DNA from: Bibersteinia trehalosi
GTDB lineage: Bacteria; Pseudomonadota; Gammaproteobacteria; Enterobacterales; Pasteurellaceae
Direction of reading: 5' to 3'
NCBI RefSeq assembly: GCF_004346205.1
Contig: NZ_SMAM01000005.1
Span: 62,001 to 126,000, forward strand
Length of the DNA stretch: 64,000 nt
The position numbers and the translations under genes are program-made. Below are positions 49,964 to 59,301 of this stretch, piece after piece. The notes below the pieces were generated by a model. That model was not told where the DNA came from and ran no database searches. It worked only from the letters and a program-made list of their open reading frames with translations. How positions within the stretch are numbered: position 1 is the first letter of the stretch; every line of letters starts with the position of its first letter.

Positions 49964-50923
49964 TTAGATTTTCTCTTCAATTAAACTTACCAGTAACTTG
50001 ATATGATCAGCTTTCGCATTTAATGCTTCAATATAACGATAGCTTTCCCCACCTGCATGGATAAAGTTTTCTTTATTTTCTTCGGCAATTTCTTCAATTG
50101 TTTCAAGGCAATCTGCCGCAAATCCAGGGCAAATCACCGCCACCTTTTTCACCCCTTCGAGAGGAAAGTGCATTAATGTTTCATCAGTATACGGTTGTAG
50201 CCAAACTTCATCGCCAAAGCGAGATTGAAACGACATAAACCACTGCTTTTCATGCAATCCCAATTCTTTTGCCACTAGCTTAGCCGTGGTTTGACAATGT
50301 TCAGGGTAACAATCGCCTTCCGCCGCATAACGCTGCGGAATACCATGGAATGAAAAGAGTAATAACTCATCTTCTGCTAATTGCACGCTATTGGCTAAGG
50401 CTTTAATGTAAAGTGGGTGATTGTGGTAATTATGAATAAATTCAAACGGCACCATTTTCTTATGCTGCGCTTGTCCTCGGGCAAAAGCATCAAACACCGA
50501 AGCAGTCGTGCTTGAGCTGTATTGAGGATAAAGCGGTAATACAATGATTCTCTCAACATTTTGCTGTAACAGATTGGAAACCGCGCTTTCAATGCTTGGA
50601 GAGCCATAACTCATACCTAATTCCACCACAACATCTTTGCCTTTAGCATGAAAATAAGTTTGGAGAGATCTTTGCTGTTGGCGGGAAATAGCTAACAATG
50701 GTGAGCCCTGCTCTGTCCAGATACCTTTGTAAGCTTTTGCTACTTTCGGCGAACGTTTAGGTAAAACAAAAAGATTTAAGATAAGCTGCCATTTCAATTT
50801 AGGCAGATCAATAACTCGAGGATCACTCAAAAATTGCTTAAGATAGCGTTTAACCGCTGGCGTGGTAGGCTCATCTGGCGTACCTAAATTCGCTAACAGT
50901 ACACCAATTCTTTCATTTCTCAT
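49964..50923 (-). CDS. hemH: Ferrochelatase
   Basis: Inserts ferrous iron into protoporphyrin IX, the last haem step, 319 residues. Markers are GVLLANLGTPDEPT, the metal-site His in LLLFSFHGIPQRY, and the CPGFAADCLETIEEIAEE helix with catalytic Glu. Its presence suggests the organism can make haem from protoporphyrin. It lies just past the end of the O-antigen operon and could be partly read from it. A -10-like TATAAT lies in the 79-bp gap on the minus strand. Confidence 0.97.
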   Translation of the reverse strand: MRNERIGVLLANLGTPDEPTTPAVKRYLKQFLSDPRVIDLPKLKWQLILNLFVLPKRSPKVAKAYKGIWTEQGSPLLAISRQQQRSLQTYFHAKGKDVVVELGMSYGSPSIESAVSNLLQQNVERIIVLPLYPQYSSSTTASVFDAFARGQAQHKKMVPFEFIHNYHNHPLYIKALANSVQLAEDELLLFSFHGIPQRYAAEGDCYPEHCQTTAKLVAKELGLHEKQWFMSFQSRFGDEVWLQPYTDETLMHFPLEGVKKVAVICPGFAADCLETIEEIAEENKENFIHAGGESYRYIEALNAKADHIKLLVSLIEEKI

Positions 50924-51002
50924 GCTAGAAATTCCTTATAATTGCTATTCACAAACCTATTATAGTGAATTTCCAGCAAGCAGGCTATTTATCAAAATAA
51001 GC

Positions 51003-52421
51003 TTAATATGCGCCTTTCTTTGTTATAAGAATAGTCATTGTCTTAAATAAAATCACTACATCATTCCAAAGTGACCAATTTTTTACGTACCACGTATCAA
51101 AATAAACTCGTTTAGCATAATCTACATCATTCCGACCACTCACTTGCCACAGACCGGTCATTCCAGGTTTTGCCATTAAATAATACTCCACCTCATCGTG
51201 ATAGCGGGCAAGCTCTTCTTTAACGACAGGACGAGGACCAACTAGGCTCATATCTCCCTTTAGCACATTCCATAGCTGAGGTAGCTCATCTAGACTCGTA
51301 CGGCGTAAGAAATATCCAATAGGAGTTATTCTTGGATCATCTTTTAATTTAAAATCTCGCTCCCACTCTGCTTTTGCAAGCGGGTCATTTCTCAATAAAT
51401 TTTGCAAAACCTCTTCAGAATTTAGCACCATTGTGCGGAATTTTAAACAAGAAAATATTTTGCCATTTTGCCCAATACGCTTATGCTCATAAATCGCTTT
51501 GCCACCATCTTGACGAATTTTTACCGCTAACCATACAAATAGTGGAGCAAGAATAACTAAACCAACACTAGATAAAACAATATCTACACTACGTTTAATT
51601 AAGCGAGAAGAACGCTTTGCAAGGTTATGATTAATACGAAGCAAAATCACATCATAGCTAAATAAAAAAGACATATCTGTGCTATAAAGTGGCAACCCAC
51701 GCAAGCTTGGAATCACGGAGACAGAGCGATAATTCTGTTTAGAAAGATAGCGTAACCATTTATCCCTCTCTTCTACATCATTATCATCTAGTGCAATAAT
51801 AAATTGATCCGATTTATCGCTAACTAATTTCCACAGACCCTTTTCAAAATTCTGGATAACGGGAATACCTAGTTTTGAAAGCTCAATTGATGGCTTATCT
51901 GAAACAAAATATTTTACATTCAAACCTAAATAAGGTTCACTTTGCAATGCGCGATAAGCATCTATTGCATTTTCACCACCGCCTATGATGATTGTTTTTT
52001 TCAGATAGAATTTTCGCTTAATTAGCCACTTTTTCAAATAAATCCGCCCAAGTGGTACTAAAATGAAAGAGATTAACCAAACCATTGCCCATAAATAACG
52101 AGAAAAATAGAGCTTAGAGAAGCCAATAATTGCCAATTCCATAACAGCAAGAATAAGCAAGGTACGTAAGATCTCTTTAAGTTCAAACCAGAAGGGTTTA
52201 CGATAGGTGTAATGACGTAGGCGTAGCCAGAACCATAGTACACCAAAACAGACTAACGAAAAATGAATTGCTAGCCTATCTGAAACTTCATTTAAAGGCA
52301 CATAGGTTTCAAAATCATTCGATATATAAAATAAAAGTATAATGCTTAACAGCAATGACAAGGTAAAAAAACAAAGATCTGTGAGTGCTAAAATATATTT
52401 TGAATAAATTTGCTTTTTCAT
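51003..52421 (-). CDS. wbaP: WbaP-type undecaprenyl-phosphate sugar phosphotransferase
   Basis: Initiating transferase that loads sugar-1-phosphate (galactose in WbaP) onto undecaprenyl phosphate. It is 472 residues from ATG 52421; earlier in-frame codons overlap the GT2 gene. About four N-terminal helices are followed by a Rossmann-like central region (KKTIIIGGGENAIDAYRAL) and a further helix. The C-terminal catalytic domain has RSVDIVLSSVGLVILAPLF, EHKRIGQNGKIFSCLKFRTM, RRTSLDELPQLWNVLKGDMS and VGPRP. It is last in the O-antigen operon. Confidence 0.92.
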   Translation of the reverse strand: MKKQIYSKYILALTDLCFFTLSLLLSIILLFYISNDFETYVPLNEVSDRLAIHFSLVCFGVLWFWLRLRHYTYRKPFWFELKEILRTLLILAVMELAIIGFSKLYFSRYLWAMVWLISFILVPLGRIYLKKWLIKRKFYLKKTIIIGGGENAIDAYRALQSEPYLGLNVKYFVSDKPSIELSKLGIPVIQNFEKGLWKLVSDKSDQFIIALDDNDVEERDKWLRYLSKQNYRSVSVIPSLRGLPLYSTDMSFLFSYDVILLRINHNLAKRSSRLIKRSVDIVLSSVGLVILAPLFVWLAVKIRQDGGKAIYEHKRIGQNGKIFSCLKFRTMVLNSEEVLQNLLRNDPLAKAEWERDFKLKDDPRITPIGYFLRRTSLDELPQLWNVLKGDMSLVGPRPVVKEELARYHDEVEYYLMAKPGMTGLWQVSGRNDVDYAKRVYFDTWYVKNWSLWNDVVILFKTMTILITKKGAY

Positions 52422-52440
52422 CGTATTTTTATACCCACTA

Positions 52441-53361
52441 TCATTTCCATTCCCAATAAAAACCATGCATGCTTAACTTCTGCCTCCAAGTAGAAGGAAG
52501 TTTTTTCCAATGTAAACCTAGCTTGAATCCAATATATTTACAAAGGGTTGAACAGAATGCTTTAGGTAACCAAAGCGGTGCATTTCTAGCTAAATAGCCT
52601 AATTCAGAACAGACAAATTTTTTACCTTCACTACTAGCGTTACCAAATTGCCGCCCAATCCACGGCTCACAAGCTTGGAAAACCCCCGTATCAAAATAAC
52701 GCTGAAACTCTTGTTTAAGAGTATAATTGTGAGAATGCTGCACAACAGCTTTTGCACAATAAGCAACTTTAAAGCCAGCTAAAATCATTTTAGCACTTAA
52801 ATACATATCTTCAGCAAGAATGGTATTTCTGGGAAAACCACCTAACTGCTTAAAAACACTTTTACGATACGCAGCAAAAGAATTTGACATAAATACCGTT
52901 TTGATACCTAAATCAGCAATATCCTCTTTTGTTTTTATTCGACTTTCAGACGGATAATTAAACAACCGTGCGTGAGCAGCCAACGGATTGGCATCGGAGT
53001 GTGGAAGCTGTCGTCCACAAACTGCTGCCACTTGAGGATCTTCAAACGGTTTAAGTAAGTTTTCTAACGCATTCTCATCGGCAAGTAGTGCATCTTGAGT
53101 CATAAACACCAAAATCTCACACTGCGGATCAGCAAACTGTACTGCTAAATCCCGAGTTCCACCGTGATTAAAATCTAATTTTGCAATTTTATGCACAAAA
53201 AAGCCCGCTTGCTTAGCAAGCATGGCGGTATTGTCTGTAGATGACGAATCAATCACAATTACTTTATTTGCTTTCAGCGATTGTGATTGATAACGATTGA
53301 TCCAAGTTTTCCAAAGAGAACCCGCATTGTAAGTTGGAATAATTAAATTAAATGCTATCAT
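52441..53361 (-). CDS. GT2 glycosyltransferase, rhamnosyltransferase-like
   Basis: A 306-residue family-2 glycosyltransferase: FNLIIPTYNAGSLWKTWI, VIVIDSSSTDNTAMLAKQAG and LDFNHGGTRDLAVQFADP. The FNHGGTRN/D pattern is common in rhamnosyltransferases, fitting the dTDP-rhamnose genes in the same operon. The acceptor-side loop has FMTQDALLADENALENLL and NTILAEDMYLSAKMILAG with the catalytic ED. Its start overlaps the preceding gene's stop by one base (TAATG), so translation is probably coupled. The exact linkage cannot be predicted. Confidence 0.88.
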   Translation of the reverse strand: MIAFNLIIPTYNAGSLWKTWINRYQSQSLKANKVIVIDSSSTDNTAMLAKQAGFFVHKIAKLDFNHGGTRDLAVQFADPQCEILVFMTQDALLADENALENLLKPFEDPQVAAVCGRQLPHSDANPLAAHARLFNYPSESRIKTKEDIADLGIKTVFMSNSFAAYRKSVFKQLGGFPRNTILAEDMYLSAKMILAGFKVAYCAKAVVQHSHNYTLKQEFQRYFDTGVFQACEPWIGRQFGNASSEGKKFVCSELGYLARNAPLWLPKAFCSTLCKYIGFKLGLHWKKLPSTWRQKLSMHGFYWEWK

Positions 53362-55421
53362 TACACTTTATGATTAAAATTCTTTATCTTCTCAGACAAT
53401 TTTCTTTCACTTGTTTTAATCATTTCTGAATAAATAGAATTATTCGCACCCCATAATGTTGAATGTAAATCTTCTTTATGTCCGACTAAATATGGGTTAG
53501 TCGTAATTGTTATACATTCCACAGTATTTTCGATAAAACGATCTACCGCATTTTCTTCAACATTATGATTTTTTTCATCCCAAGCCAATAATTTAGGATA
53601 AAACTTCTCTGAATAAATATTGAAGACCATACTTGTCATTTTATCAAGGTGAATATAGGCATTACCGTTACTATTTTCTATAGTTAATATTTTTACATTA
53701 CTATGTAAATCAGCAATCAATCCTGAAAAAACATCCCAATCATTCTTACTATTCAAGTAGTCCTTAATTTGGCTATATTTCTGTTCAAAGCCTTGTTTAA
53801 ACTCAACATCATCTTCACAAATCGTAATTTGTTTTATTTTTTGTTCTTGAGCTTTTTTAAGCATAAACTTATAGCTCATTCCACAACCAATCCAGCCTTT
53901 TTTATGCCTCAACCCCGGGAATAACTGAATGTTATAGTGGTTATCTTTTTCGAAATCAGTAACACGATCTACTGATTCAGGTAATCCTAAACAGATAAAG
54001 TCAGTATCAAAATGAATATGGCGACCAGCAATTTCATAGAATTTTTCAAAGTCAATCCAATCATTTGCTAGCATAAAACGCATAAAATAATACTCAAACC
54101 AATTCGGAGATTGATTTAAATAATCAATATTAAATCGAATCTGTTCTTTACGTTTTTCATCATTTTTAAGCCAAAAGTCAACTCTCTCACACATAGCATC
54201 AACATCGCCAACTTCAATGAAATCAATACATTTTTGCATATCTTTATGTTTATCAATATCTGAACTTGTTTCTGAAACTATTAGCTTATTCAAAGAAAGA
54301 CACTCATATAAACGGGTTGTTTCTAACAAAGCCCCTTCATAATAATGAATATTCACAATAACTTTTGCCTTATTTAGCTCTTTATAAAGCTCCTCTCCAA
54401 AAACATCTTTAACTATTTTTACTTTAAATTTCTTAGATAGATTTTCAATAAATTTCTTACGACGTTCATTATTTATATCCCCATAAAATAAAACATCATA
54501 CTCTTCTTTATCTGAACTTATATAATCTTCTGCGTAATAAGCATTATAAGCTAAAGGCATAAAATAAATTTGTTGATAATATAATCCTTTAGATTGTAAA
54601 AACTTGATATTTTCTAAAGAATAATCAAAGATGGCATAAGAATTCTCTAACGTACGAATATAATTATCTGTAAACCAGCGAGAGCTGACTGATTGTTCTA
54701 ATTGAAAGGCAATATAAACGCTCGGTAACTCATCAAACATCTGTGGGCAGATAACAAAATGTATACCATCACCAAATCCATTTACAGGCTTACCATAAAC
54801 AATATCAGAGGATATATTTAATTTGTTCAAATTTTCCTGAATTAATTTCGCTATGAAAAAACAATGCTTTGTTGTTAAGATATAAATCTGTCTCTGTTTA
54901 TGTAGTTCAAATACAGCTTTATTTACTGATACACGATTATTCACATCTCTAGTAATATTTAACACTTTATTAATTGCATACTTAACACCGTATTTTTTAG
55001 TCGCAATAATTCCTTTCTTAATAAGGCTAGGCTCTTTAGCAATTCTAGATAATAATGAAAGAGATTTTTTTATGATCTTCATCATTATTCTTAGCGGTCT
55101 TGTTATTTTCCAAGAAAGACTATTTTCAAATAAAGCAATTGTTGCTCTCAAAGATCGTACATCAGCATGCAGATTAGCATTAACTTGTGCTAATAATTCT
55201 ACTTTATGCCCTAAGGTAATAATTTCTTCTTGTTTAGATCTTACCTCTATTTCAAACTCTTTTTTCTTTTGTTGATAACTATGCTTTAGTAATCTATTAT
55301 TTTGATTGCTATGCATAAACTTCTCTTTTAAATTAGAAATCTCTTCATATTTATCTTTTAATTGTGATATTAAATACATTTCCATATCAGAATTAGACTT
55401 AGGCAAATTTTGTTTTTCCAT
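53361..55421 (-). CDS. Coiled-coil protein with two glycosyltransferase-like domains
   Basis: A 686-residue, AT-rich gene. Residues 15-100 are predicted coiled coil, ending in the FENSLSWKITRPLR motif often found beside such segments in polysaccharide glycosyltransferases. Residues about 178-440 look like a GT-B fold: QIYILTTKHCFFIAKLIQ, DVLFYGDINNERRKKFI and the donor-site-like YEGALLETTRLYECLSLNKL (361-380). Residues about 470-686 resemble family-25 (LPS) glycosyltransferases: FPGLRHKKGWIGCGMSYKFM, acidic ITICEDDVEF (533-541) and KMTSMVFNIYSEKFYPKLL. It is probably one polypeptide making two O-chain linkages; the sugars are unknown. Confidence 0.72.
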   Translation of the reverse strand: MEKQNLPKSNSDMEMYLISQLKDKYEEISNLKEKFMHSNQNNRLLKHSYQQKKKEFEIEVRSKQEEIITLGHKVELLAQVNANLHADVRSLRATIALFENSLSWKITRPLRIMMKIIKKSLSLLSRIAKEPSLIKKGIIATKKYGVKYAINKVLNITRDVNNRVSVNKAVFELHKQRQIYILTTKHCFFIAKLIQENLNKLNISSDIVYGKPVNGFGDGIHFVICPQMFDELPSVYIAFQLEQSVSSRWFTDNYIRTLENSYAIFDYSLENIKFLQSKGLYYQQIYFMPLAYNAYYAEDYISSDKEEYDVLFYGDINNERRKKFIENLSKKFKVKIVKDVFGEELYKELNKAKVIVNIHYYEGALLETTRLYECLSLNKLIVSETSSDIDKHKDMQKCIDFIEVGDVDAMCERVDFWLKNDEKRKEQIRFNIDYLNQSPNWFEYYFMRFMLANDWIDFEKFYEIAGRHIHFDTDFICLGLPESVDRVTDFEKDNHYNIQLFPGLRHKKGWIGCGMSYKFMLKKAQEQKIKQITICEDDVEFKQGFEQKYSQIKDYLNSKNDWDVFSGLIADLHSNVKILTIENSNGNAYIHLDKMTSMVFNIYSEKFYPKLLAWDEKNHNVEENAVDRFIENTVECITITTNPYLVGHKEDLHSTLWGANNSIYSEMIKTSERKLSEKIKNFNHKV

Positions 55422-55445
55422 TTAAATAACCTTGGATATAATAAT

Positions 55446-56198
55446 TTAAGAATTAACGACACCTAAATAATGGTGATAAGATTGTAATACGGTATCCGTA
55501 AAGCCAATCTCTTTTACACACCCTTTATCTAACCATATTGCATTTTGACACAGCTCTTTCACTTGATCCGCCGTATGAGAAACAAATAGTAATGTAGTAC
55601 CATCAGCTAACATAGCTTCCATTCGTTTTTGACATTTTTGCTGAAAAGCAATATCTCCAACCGCTAAAACCTCATCAACAATAAGAATTTCTGGTTTTAC
55701 AACTGTGGCAATAGAAAAACCCAAACGTGCAGCCATACCTGACGAGAAATTTTTAATTGGCATATCTAAAAAATCTTTTAGCTCTGCAAATTCAACTATT
55801 TCATCAAATTTTTCTTGAATAAATTTTTTACTGTATCCCAGTATCACACCATTTAGATAAATATTTTCCCTAGCGGTCAGGTCCCAATTAAAACCTGCTC
55901 CTAATTCAATCAAAGGAGAAATATTTCCAGTAATATTAACATTGCCTCTAGAGGGCTTTAATATACCACAAATTAATTTTAATAAAGTAGACTTACCTGA
56001 GCCATTTGTACCGATCAACCCCCAAGACTCCCCTTTTTTTACTTGGAAGTTAATATCTTTTAAAGCATAAAACTCTTCAAACATCAGCTCTTTTTTTAAC
56101 AGTTTTATTACATATTCTTTCAAGCCAGTTACATTTTCCGAAGACTTATTAAAAATAACTGAAGCATTACTTACATCAATTACAATATCTTTATCCAT
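55446..56198 (-). CDS. wzt: Polysaccharide ABC exporter ATP-binding protein
   Basis: ATPase of the O-antigen exporter, 250 residues. Walker A is GLIGTNGSGKSTLLKLI, the signature NFSSGMAARLGFSIA, Walker B EILIVDEVLAVGD and switch LFVSHTADQVKELC. The length ends just after the ATPase, so the C-terminal carbohydrate-recognition domain of long Wzt proteins is missing; export should not need a capped chain end. It follows the permease with a 2-bp gap. Confidence 0.93.
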   Translation of the reverse strand: MDKDIVIDVSNASVIFNKSSENVTGLKEYVIKLLKKELMFEEFYALKDINFQVKKGESWGLIGTNGSGKSTLLKLICGILKPSRGNVNITGNISPLIELGAGFNWDLTARENIYLNGVILGYSKKFIQEKFDEIVEFAELKDFLDMPIKNFSSGMAARLGFSIATVVKPEILIVDEVLAVGDIAFQQKCQKRMEAMLADGTTLLFVSHTADQVKELCQNAIWLDKGCVKEIGFTDTVLQSYHHYLGVVNS

Positions 56199-56200
56199 AA

Positions 56201-56983
56201 TTATATATATAAAATAAACTCATCCTGTTTTCTACTAAAAACAAACAACCCTATAATGAATACCAAAACTGAAATTGTTAAACCACAAAATATATCAAAC
56301 ATACATAAGGCATTACCATATAAAACTATCTCTCTAAATTGAAAAAGATAATGATACATAGGGTTTAAAGCTGTATATAAGTTACGGTAACTATCAGGAA
56401 TAATACTCACTGGATAGAAAATTGGCGTTAGATACATCCACATTGTAACAAATACATTCCAGAGATATTGTATATCTCGAAAAAACACAGAAATAGTAGA
56501 TAGAACGAAACTTAGTCCTAAACTAAAAATATATAACTGTACTATAACAATAGGGAAAAACAATAAACTCCAGCTAATTTCTACATCGCTAAATATAACA
56601 ACAATAAATAATGCGATCAAAGAAAATAAAAAATTCACTAATGCACTAGTGACTTTTGATAGCGTAAATATATATTTAGGTAAATAGGTCTTCTTTAATA
56701 AAGGTGCATTTTCAACAATAGCATTTGCAGAGCTATTTGTTGCTTCTGCCATAAAGCCAAAAATAACTTGACCTGCAAGAAGATAAACTGGGAAATTGGG
56801 AATATCAAAACGGAAAATATTAGAGAATACAACCACCAATACCATCATCATTAATAATGGGTTAAGAATACTCCAAACATAGCCCAAATAACTACGGCGA
56901 TATTTGAGTTTTATATCTTTTACGACCAATTGTTCTAAAAGTTCACCATACTTCCAAGATGAAATTAATTTAGATAATAACAT
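56201..56983 (-). CDS. wzm: Polysaccharide ABC exporter permease
   Basis: A 260-residue ABC-2 type permease, six helices: N-terminal LVVKDIKLKYRRSYLGYVWSILNPLLMM, then FMAEATNSSANAIVENAPLLKKTYLPKYIF and the C-terminal WMYLTPIFYPVSIIP-type re-entrant region with LNPMYHYLFQFREIVLYG. Together with Wzt it moves undecaprenyl-linked O polysaccharide to the periplasmic face. The region is markedly AT-rich relative to the rfb genes, typical of exchanged O-antigen DNA. Confidence 0.93.
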   Translation of the reverse strand: MLLSKLISSWKYGELLEQLVVKDIKLKYRRSYLGYVWSILNPLLMMMVLVVVFSNIFRFDIPNFPVYLLAGQVIFGFMAEATNSSANAIVENAPLLKKTYLPKYIFTLSKVTSALVNFLFSLIALFIVVIFSDVEISWSLLFFPIVIVQLYIFSLGLSFVLSTISVFFRDIQYLWNVFVTMWMYLTPIFYPVSIIPDSYRNLYTALNPMYHYLFQFREIVLYGNALCMFDIFCGLTISVLVFIIGLFVFSRKQDEFILYI

Positions 56984-56994
56984 TCGTTTTATTC

Positions 56995-57534
56995 CTAAAA
57001 TGTTACAGCATCCTGTAAACTTTTCCCAGCCAAATCTTTCGCAGACAAGCTAGGCTCACCTTCTAAATGCCATTCAATTCCCACAGAAGGATCATTCCAA
57101 ATTAAGGAATGCTCCGCTTTTGGATTGTAATAATCGGTGCATTTATATACAAATTCTGCCTCATCACTTAACACATAAAAACCGTGTGCAAAGCCTTCGG
57201 GTACCCAAAGTTGGCGTTTATTTTCAGCTGATAAAATTTCAGCAACATATTGCCCAAAAGTTGGTGAGCTTTTGCGTAAATCCACCGCCACATCAAGCAC
57301 TGCTCCACTCACTACTCGGACTAATTTGCCCTGCGTATTTTCTGTTTGGTAATGTAAACCACGTAATACACCTTTTACGGATTTTGAATGATTTTCTTGT
57401 ACGAAAGTGCGATTTGCCACATTTTGCTTAAACCATTCATCTCGGAAAGTTTCCATAAAAAAGCCTCGTTCATCACCGAAAACTTGTGGCTCTAATAATT
57501 TAACTTCTGGGATTTTCGTTTCAATAATTTTCAT
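56995..57534 (-). CDS. rfbC: dTDP-4-dehydrorhamnose 3,5-epimerase
   Basis: Third step of dTDP-L-rhamnose synthesis, 179 residues. Cupin fold with VFGDERGFFMETFRDEWF, the catalytic His region GVLRGLHYQ, VAVDLRKSSPTFGQYVAEIL, WVPEGFAHGFYVLSD and YYNPKAEHSLIWNDP. It lies 9 bp after rfbD, read right to left. Confidence 0.97.
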   Translation of the reverse strand: MKIIETKIPEVKLLEPQVFGDERGFFMETFRDEWFKQNVANRTFVQENHSKSVKGVLRGLHYQTENTQGKLVRVVSGAVLDVAVDLRKSSPTFGQYVAEILSAENKRQLWVPEGFAHGFYVLSDEAEFVYKCTDYYNPKAEHSLIWNDPSVGIEWHLEGEPSLSAKDLAGKSLQDAVTF

Positions 57535-57542
57535 TGTTTTTC

Positions 57543-58415
57543 CTAATAATCTTTTAAATGCAACAAGGCTTTACGCCAATCACTTGGTTTAATACCAAAC
57601 GCCTGTTGGATTTTCGTTAAATCCAAACGAGAATTTGCCGGACGTTTCGCAGGTGTTGGATAATCACTAGTTGAAATGGCATTAACAAGCGGTGCTTTTT
57701 CTAACATTTTTTGCAAAACAGCTTGGTGGAAAATTTCTTCGGCAAAGCCGTGCCAGCTGATGTAAGGCTGTCCGCTAAAATGGTATATGCCAAACGCATT
57801 ATGTTTGCCTGTTAAAATTTGGTTGGCAATCTCAATCAATGCCGCTGCAATATCCCCTGCATAGGTTGGCGCCCCAATTTGATCGGCTACTACACCAAGT
57901 GTTTCACGTTCCTTACCTAATCTCAACATTGTTTTGACAAAGTTATGCCCGTGTTCACCAAACACCCAAGCAGTACGTAGTATCACCGATTTAGGGTTTG
58001 CATTTAATACCGCTATTTCACCCGCTTGTTTGGTTCTGCCATAAACACCTTGCGGATCAACACGATCATCTTCTGTGTAAGCTTGGTTGCCTTGCCCATT
58101 AAACACATAATCAGTGGAAATATGTAGCATTAACGCACCAATCTCCGCACTCGCTTCGGCAAGATATTTTGCCCCATTAACATTGATCGCTTCAGATAAT
58201 GCTGTTTCACTTTCCGCACGATCGACCGCTGTATGAGCTGCAGCGTTAATAATCACATCAGGTTGAAATTCTGCAACCGTACGAAATACCGCCTCACGAT
58301 CGGTAATATCTAATTTATCCCGATCTACGGCTAATACTTCTGCTTTACCTTGCAATTGCTGCGTTAAGCAAAATCCGACTTGCCCATTTGCACCTGTAAT
58401 CAAAAATTTTGCCAT
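57543..58415 (-). CDS. rfbD: dTDP-4-dehydrorhamnose reductase
   Basis: Fourth and final step to dTDP-L-rhamnose, 290 residues, short-chain dehydrogenase. The NAD(P) loop is LITGANGQVGFCL, followed by VIINAAAHTAVDRAE, the Thr/Tyr/Lys site in ISTDYVFNG and VYGRTKQAGE, and TAWVFGEHGHNFVKTML. Its ATG overlaps the rfbA stop by one base (TAATG). Confidence 0.97.
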   Translation of the reverse strand: MAKFLITGANGQVGFCLTQQLQGKAEVLAVDRDKLDITDREAVFRTVAEFQPDVIINAAAHTAVDRAESETALSEAINVNGAKYLAEASAEIGALMLHISTDYVFNGQGNQAYTEDDRVDPQGVYGRTKQAGEIAVLNANPKSVILRTAWVFGEHGHNFVKTMLRLGKERETLGVVADQIGAPTYAGDIAAALIEIANQILTGKHNAFGIYHFSGQPYISWHGFAEEIFHQAVLQKMLEKAPLVNAISTSDYPTPAKRPANSRLDLTKIQQAFGIKPSDWRKALLHLKDY

Positions 58416-59293
58416 TATTCGTTTCCTTTGATTAAGCGTAACAAATACTGACCATACTCATTTTTGCTCATTGGTTTGGCTATTTGTTCAACTTGTTCCG
58501 ATGAAAGCCAGCCATTTCGCCACGCAATTTCTTCTAAACAGGCTACCTGTAAATTCTGAATGTTTTGCACCGTACGCACAAATGAAGAAGCTTCGTGAAG
58601 GCTGGCGTGCGTGCCTGTATCTAACCAAGCAAAACCTCGTCCTAAAATTTGCACATTAAGCGAGCCATCATTGAGATACATTTCATTTAAGGTGGTAATT
58701 TCTAGCTCTCCACGTGCCGAAGGTTTAACTTGTTTGGCAAATTCCACCACACGATTATCGTAAAAATATAAGCCTGTTACTGCCCAATCGGATTTTGGTT
58801 GGCTTGGTTTTTCTTCAATCGAAACTGCACGGTAGTTCTCATCAAATTCCACCACGCCAAAACGCTCAGGATCTTTGACTTGATAGCCAAATACGGTTGC
58901 TCTGCCTTGTTCCGCATCGGCTTTGGCATTGTGTAGCGTTTGAGTAAAACCTTGCCCATAGAAAATATTATCGCCTAATACCAAGCAAACACTCTCATCA
59001 CCGATAAATTCTTCGCCAATTAAAAATGCCTGTGCTAAACCATCAGGGCTAGGTTGAATGGCATATTCTAATTTAATACCGAAATCTGAGCCATCACCAA
59101 GCAAACGGTGAAAACTGGCATTATCTTCGGGGGTAGTAATAATGAGAATTTCACGAATCCCTGCTAACATTAACACGGAAAGTGGATAATAGATCATCGG
59201 TTTATCGTAAACAGGCAAAAGCTGTTTAGATACGCCACGAGTAATCGGATAAAGGCGAGTGCCAGAACCGCCTGCGAGAATAATCCCTTTCAT
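58415..59293 (-). CDS. rfbA: Glucose-1-phosphate thymidylyltransferase
   Basis: First step: dTTP plus glucose-1-phosphate to dTDP-glucose, 292 residues from ATG 59293 (GGGGGAAAA upstream); a longer frame to 59356 overlaps rfbB. Nucleotidyltransferase signature [20 protein letters not shown], then [33 protein letters not shown] and [19 protein letters not shown]. Confidence 0.97.
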   Translation of the reverse strand: MKGIILAGGSGTRLYPITRGVSKQLLPVYDKPMIYYPLSVLMLAGIREILIITTPEDNASFHRLLGDGSDFGIKLEYAIQPSPDGLAQAFLIGEEFIGDESVCLVLGDNIFYGQGFTQTLHNAKADAEQGRATVFGYQVKDPERFGVVEFDENYRAVSIEEKPSQPKSDWAVTGLYFYDNRVVEFAKQVKPSARGELEITTLNEMYLNDGSLNVQILGRGFAWLDTGTHASLHEASSFVRTVQNIQNLQVACLEEIAWRNGWLSSEQVEQIAKPMSKNEYGQYLLRLIKGNE

Positions 59294-59301
59294 TTTTCCC
59301 C

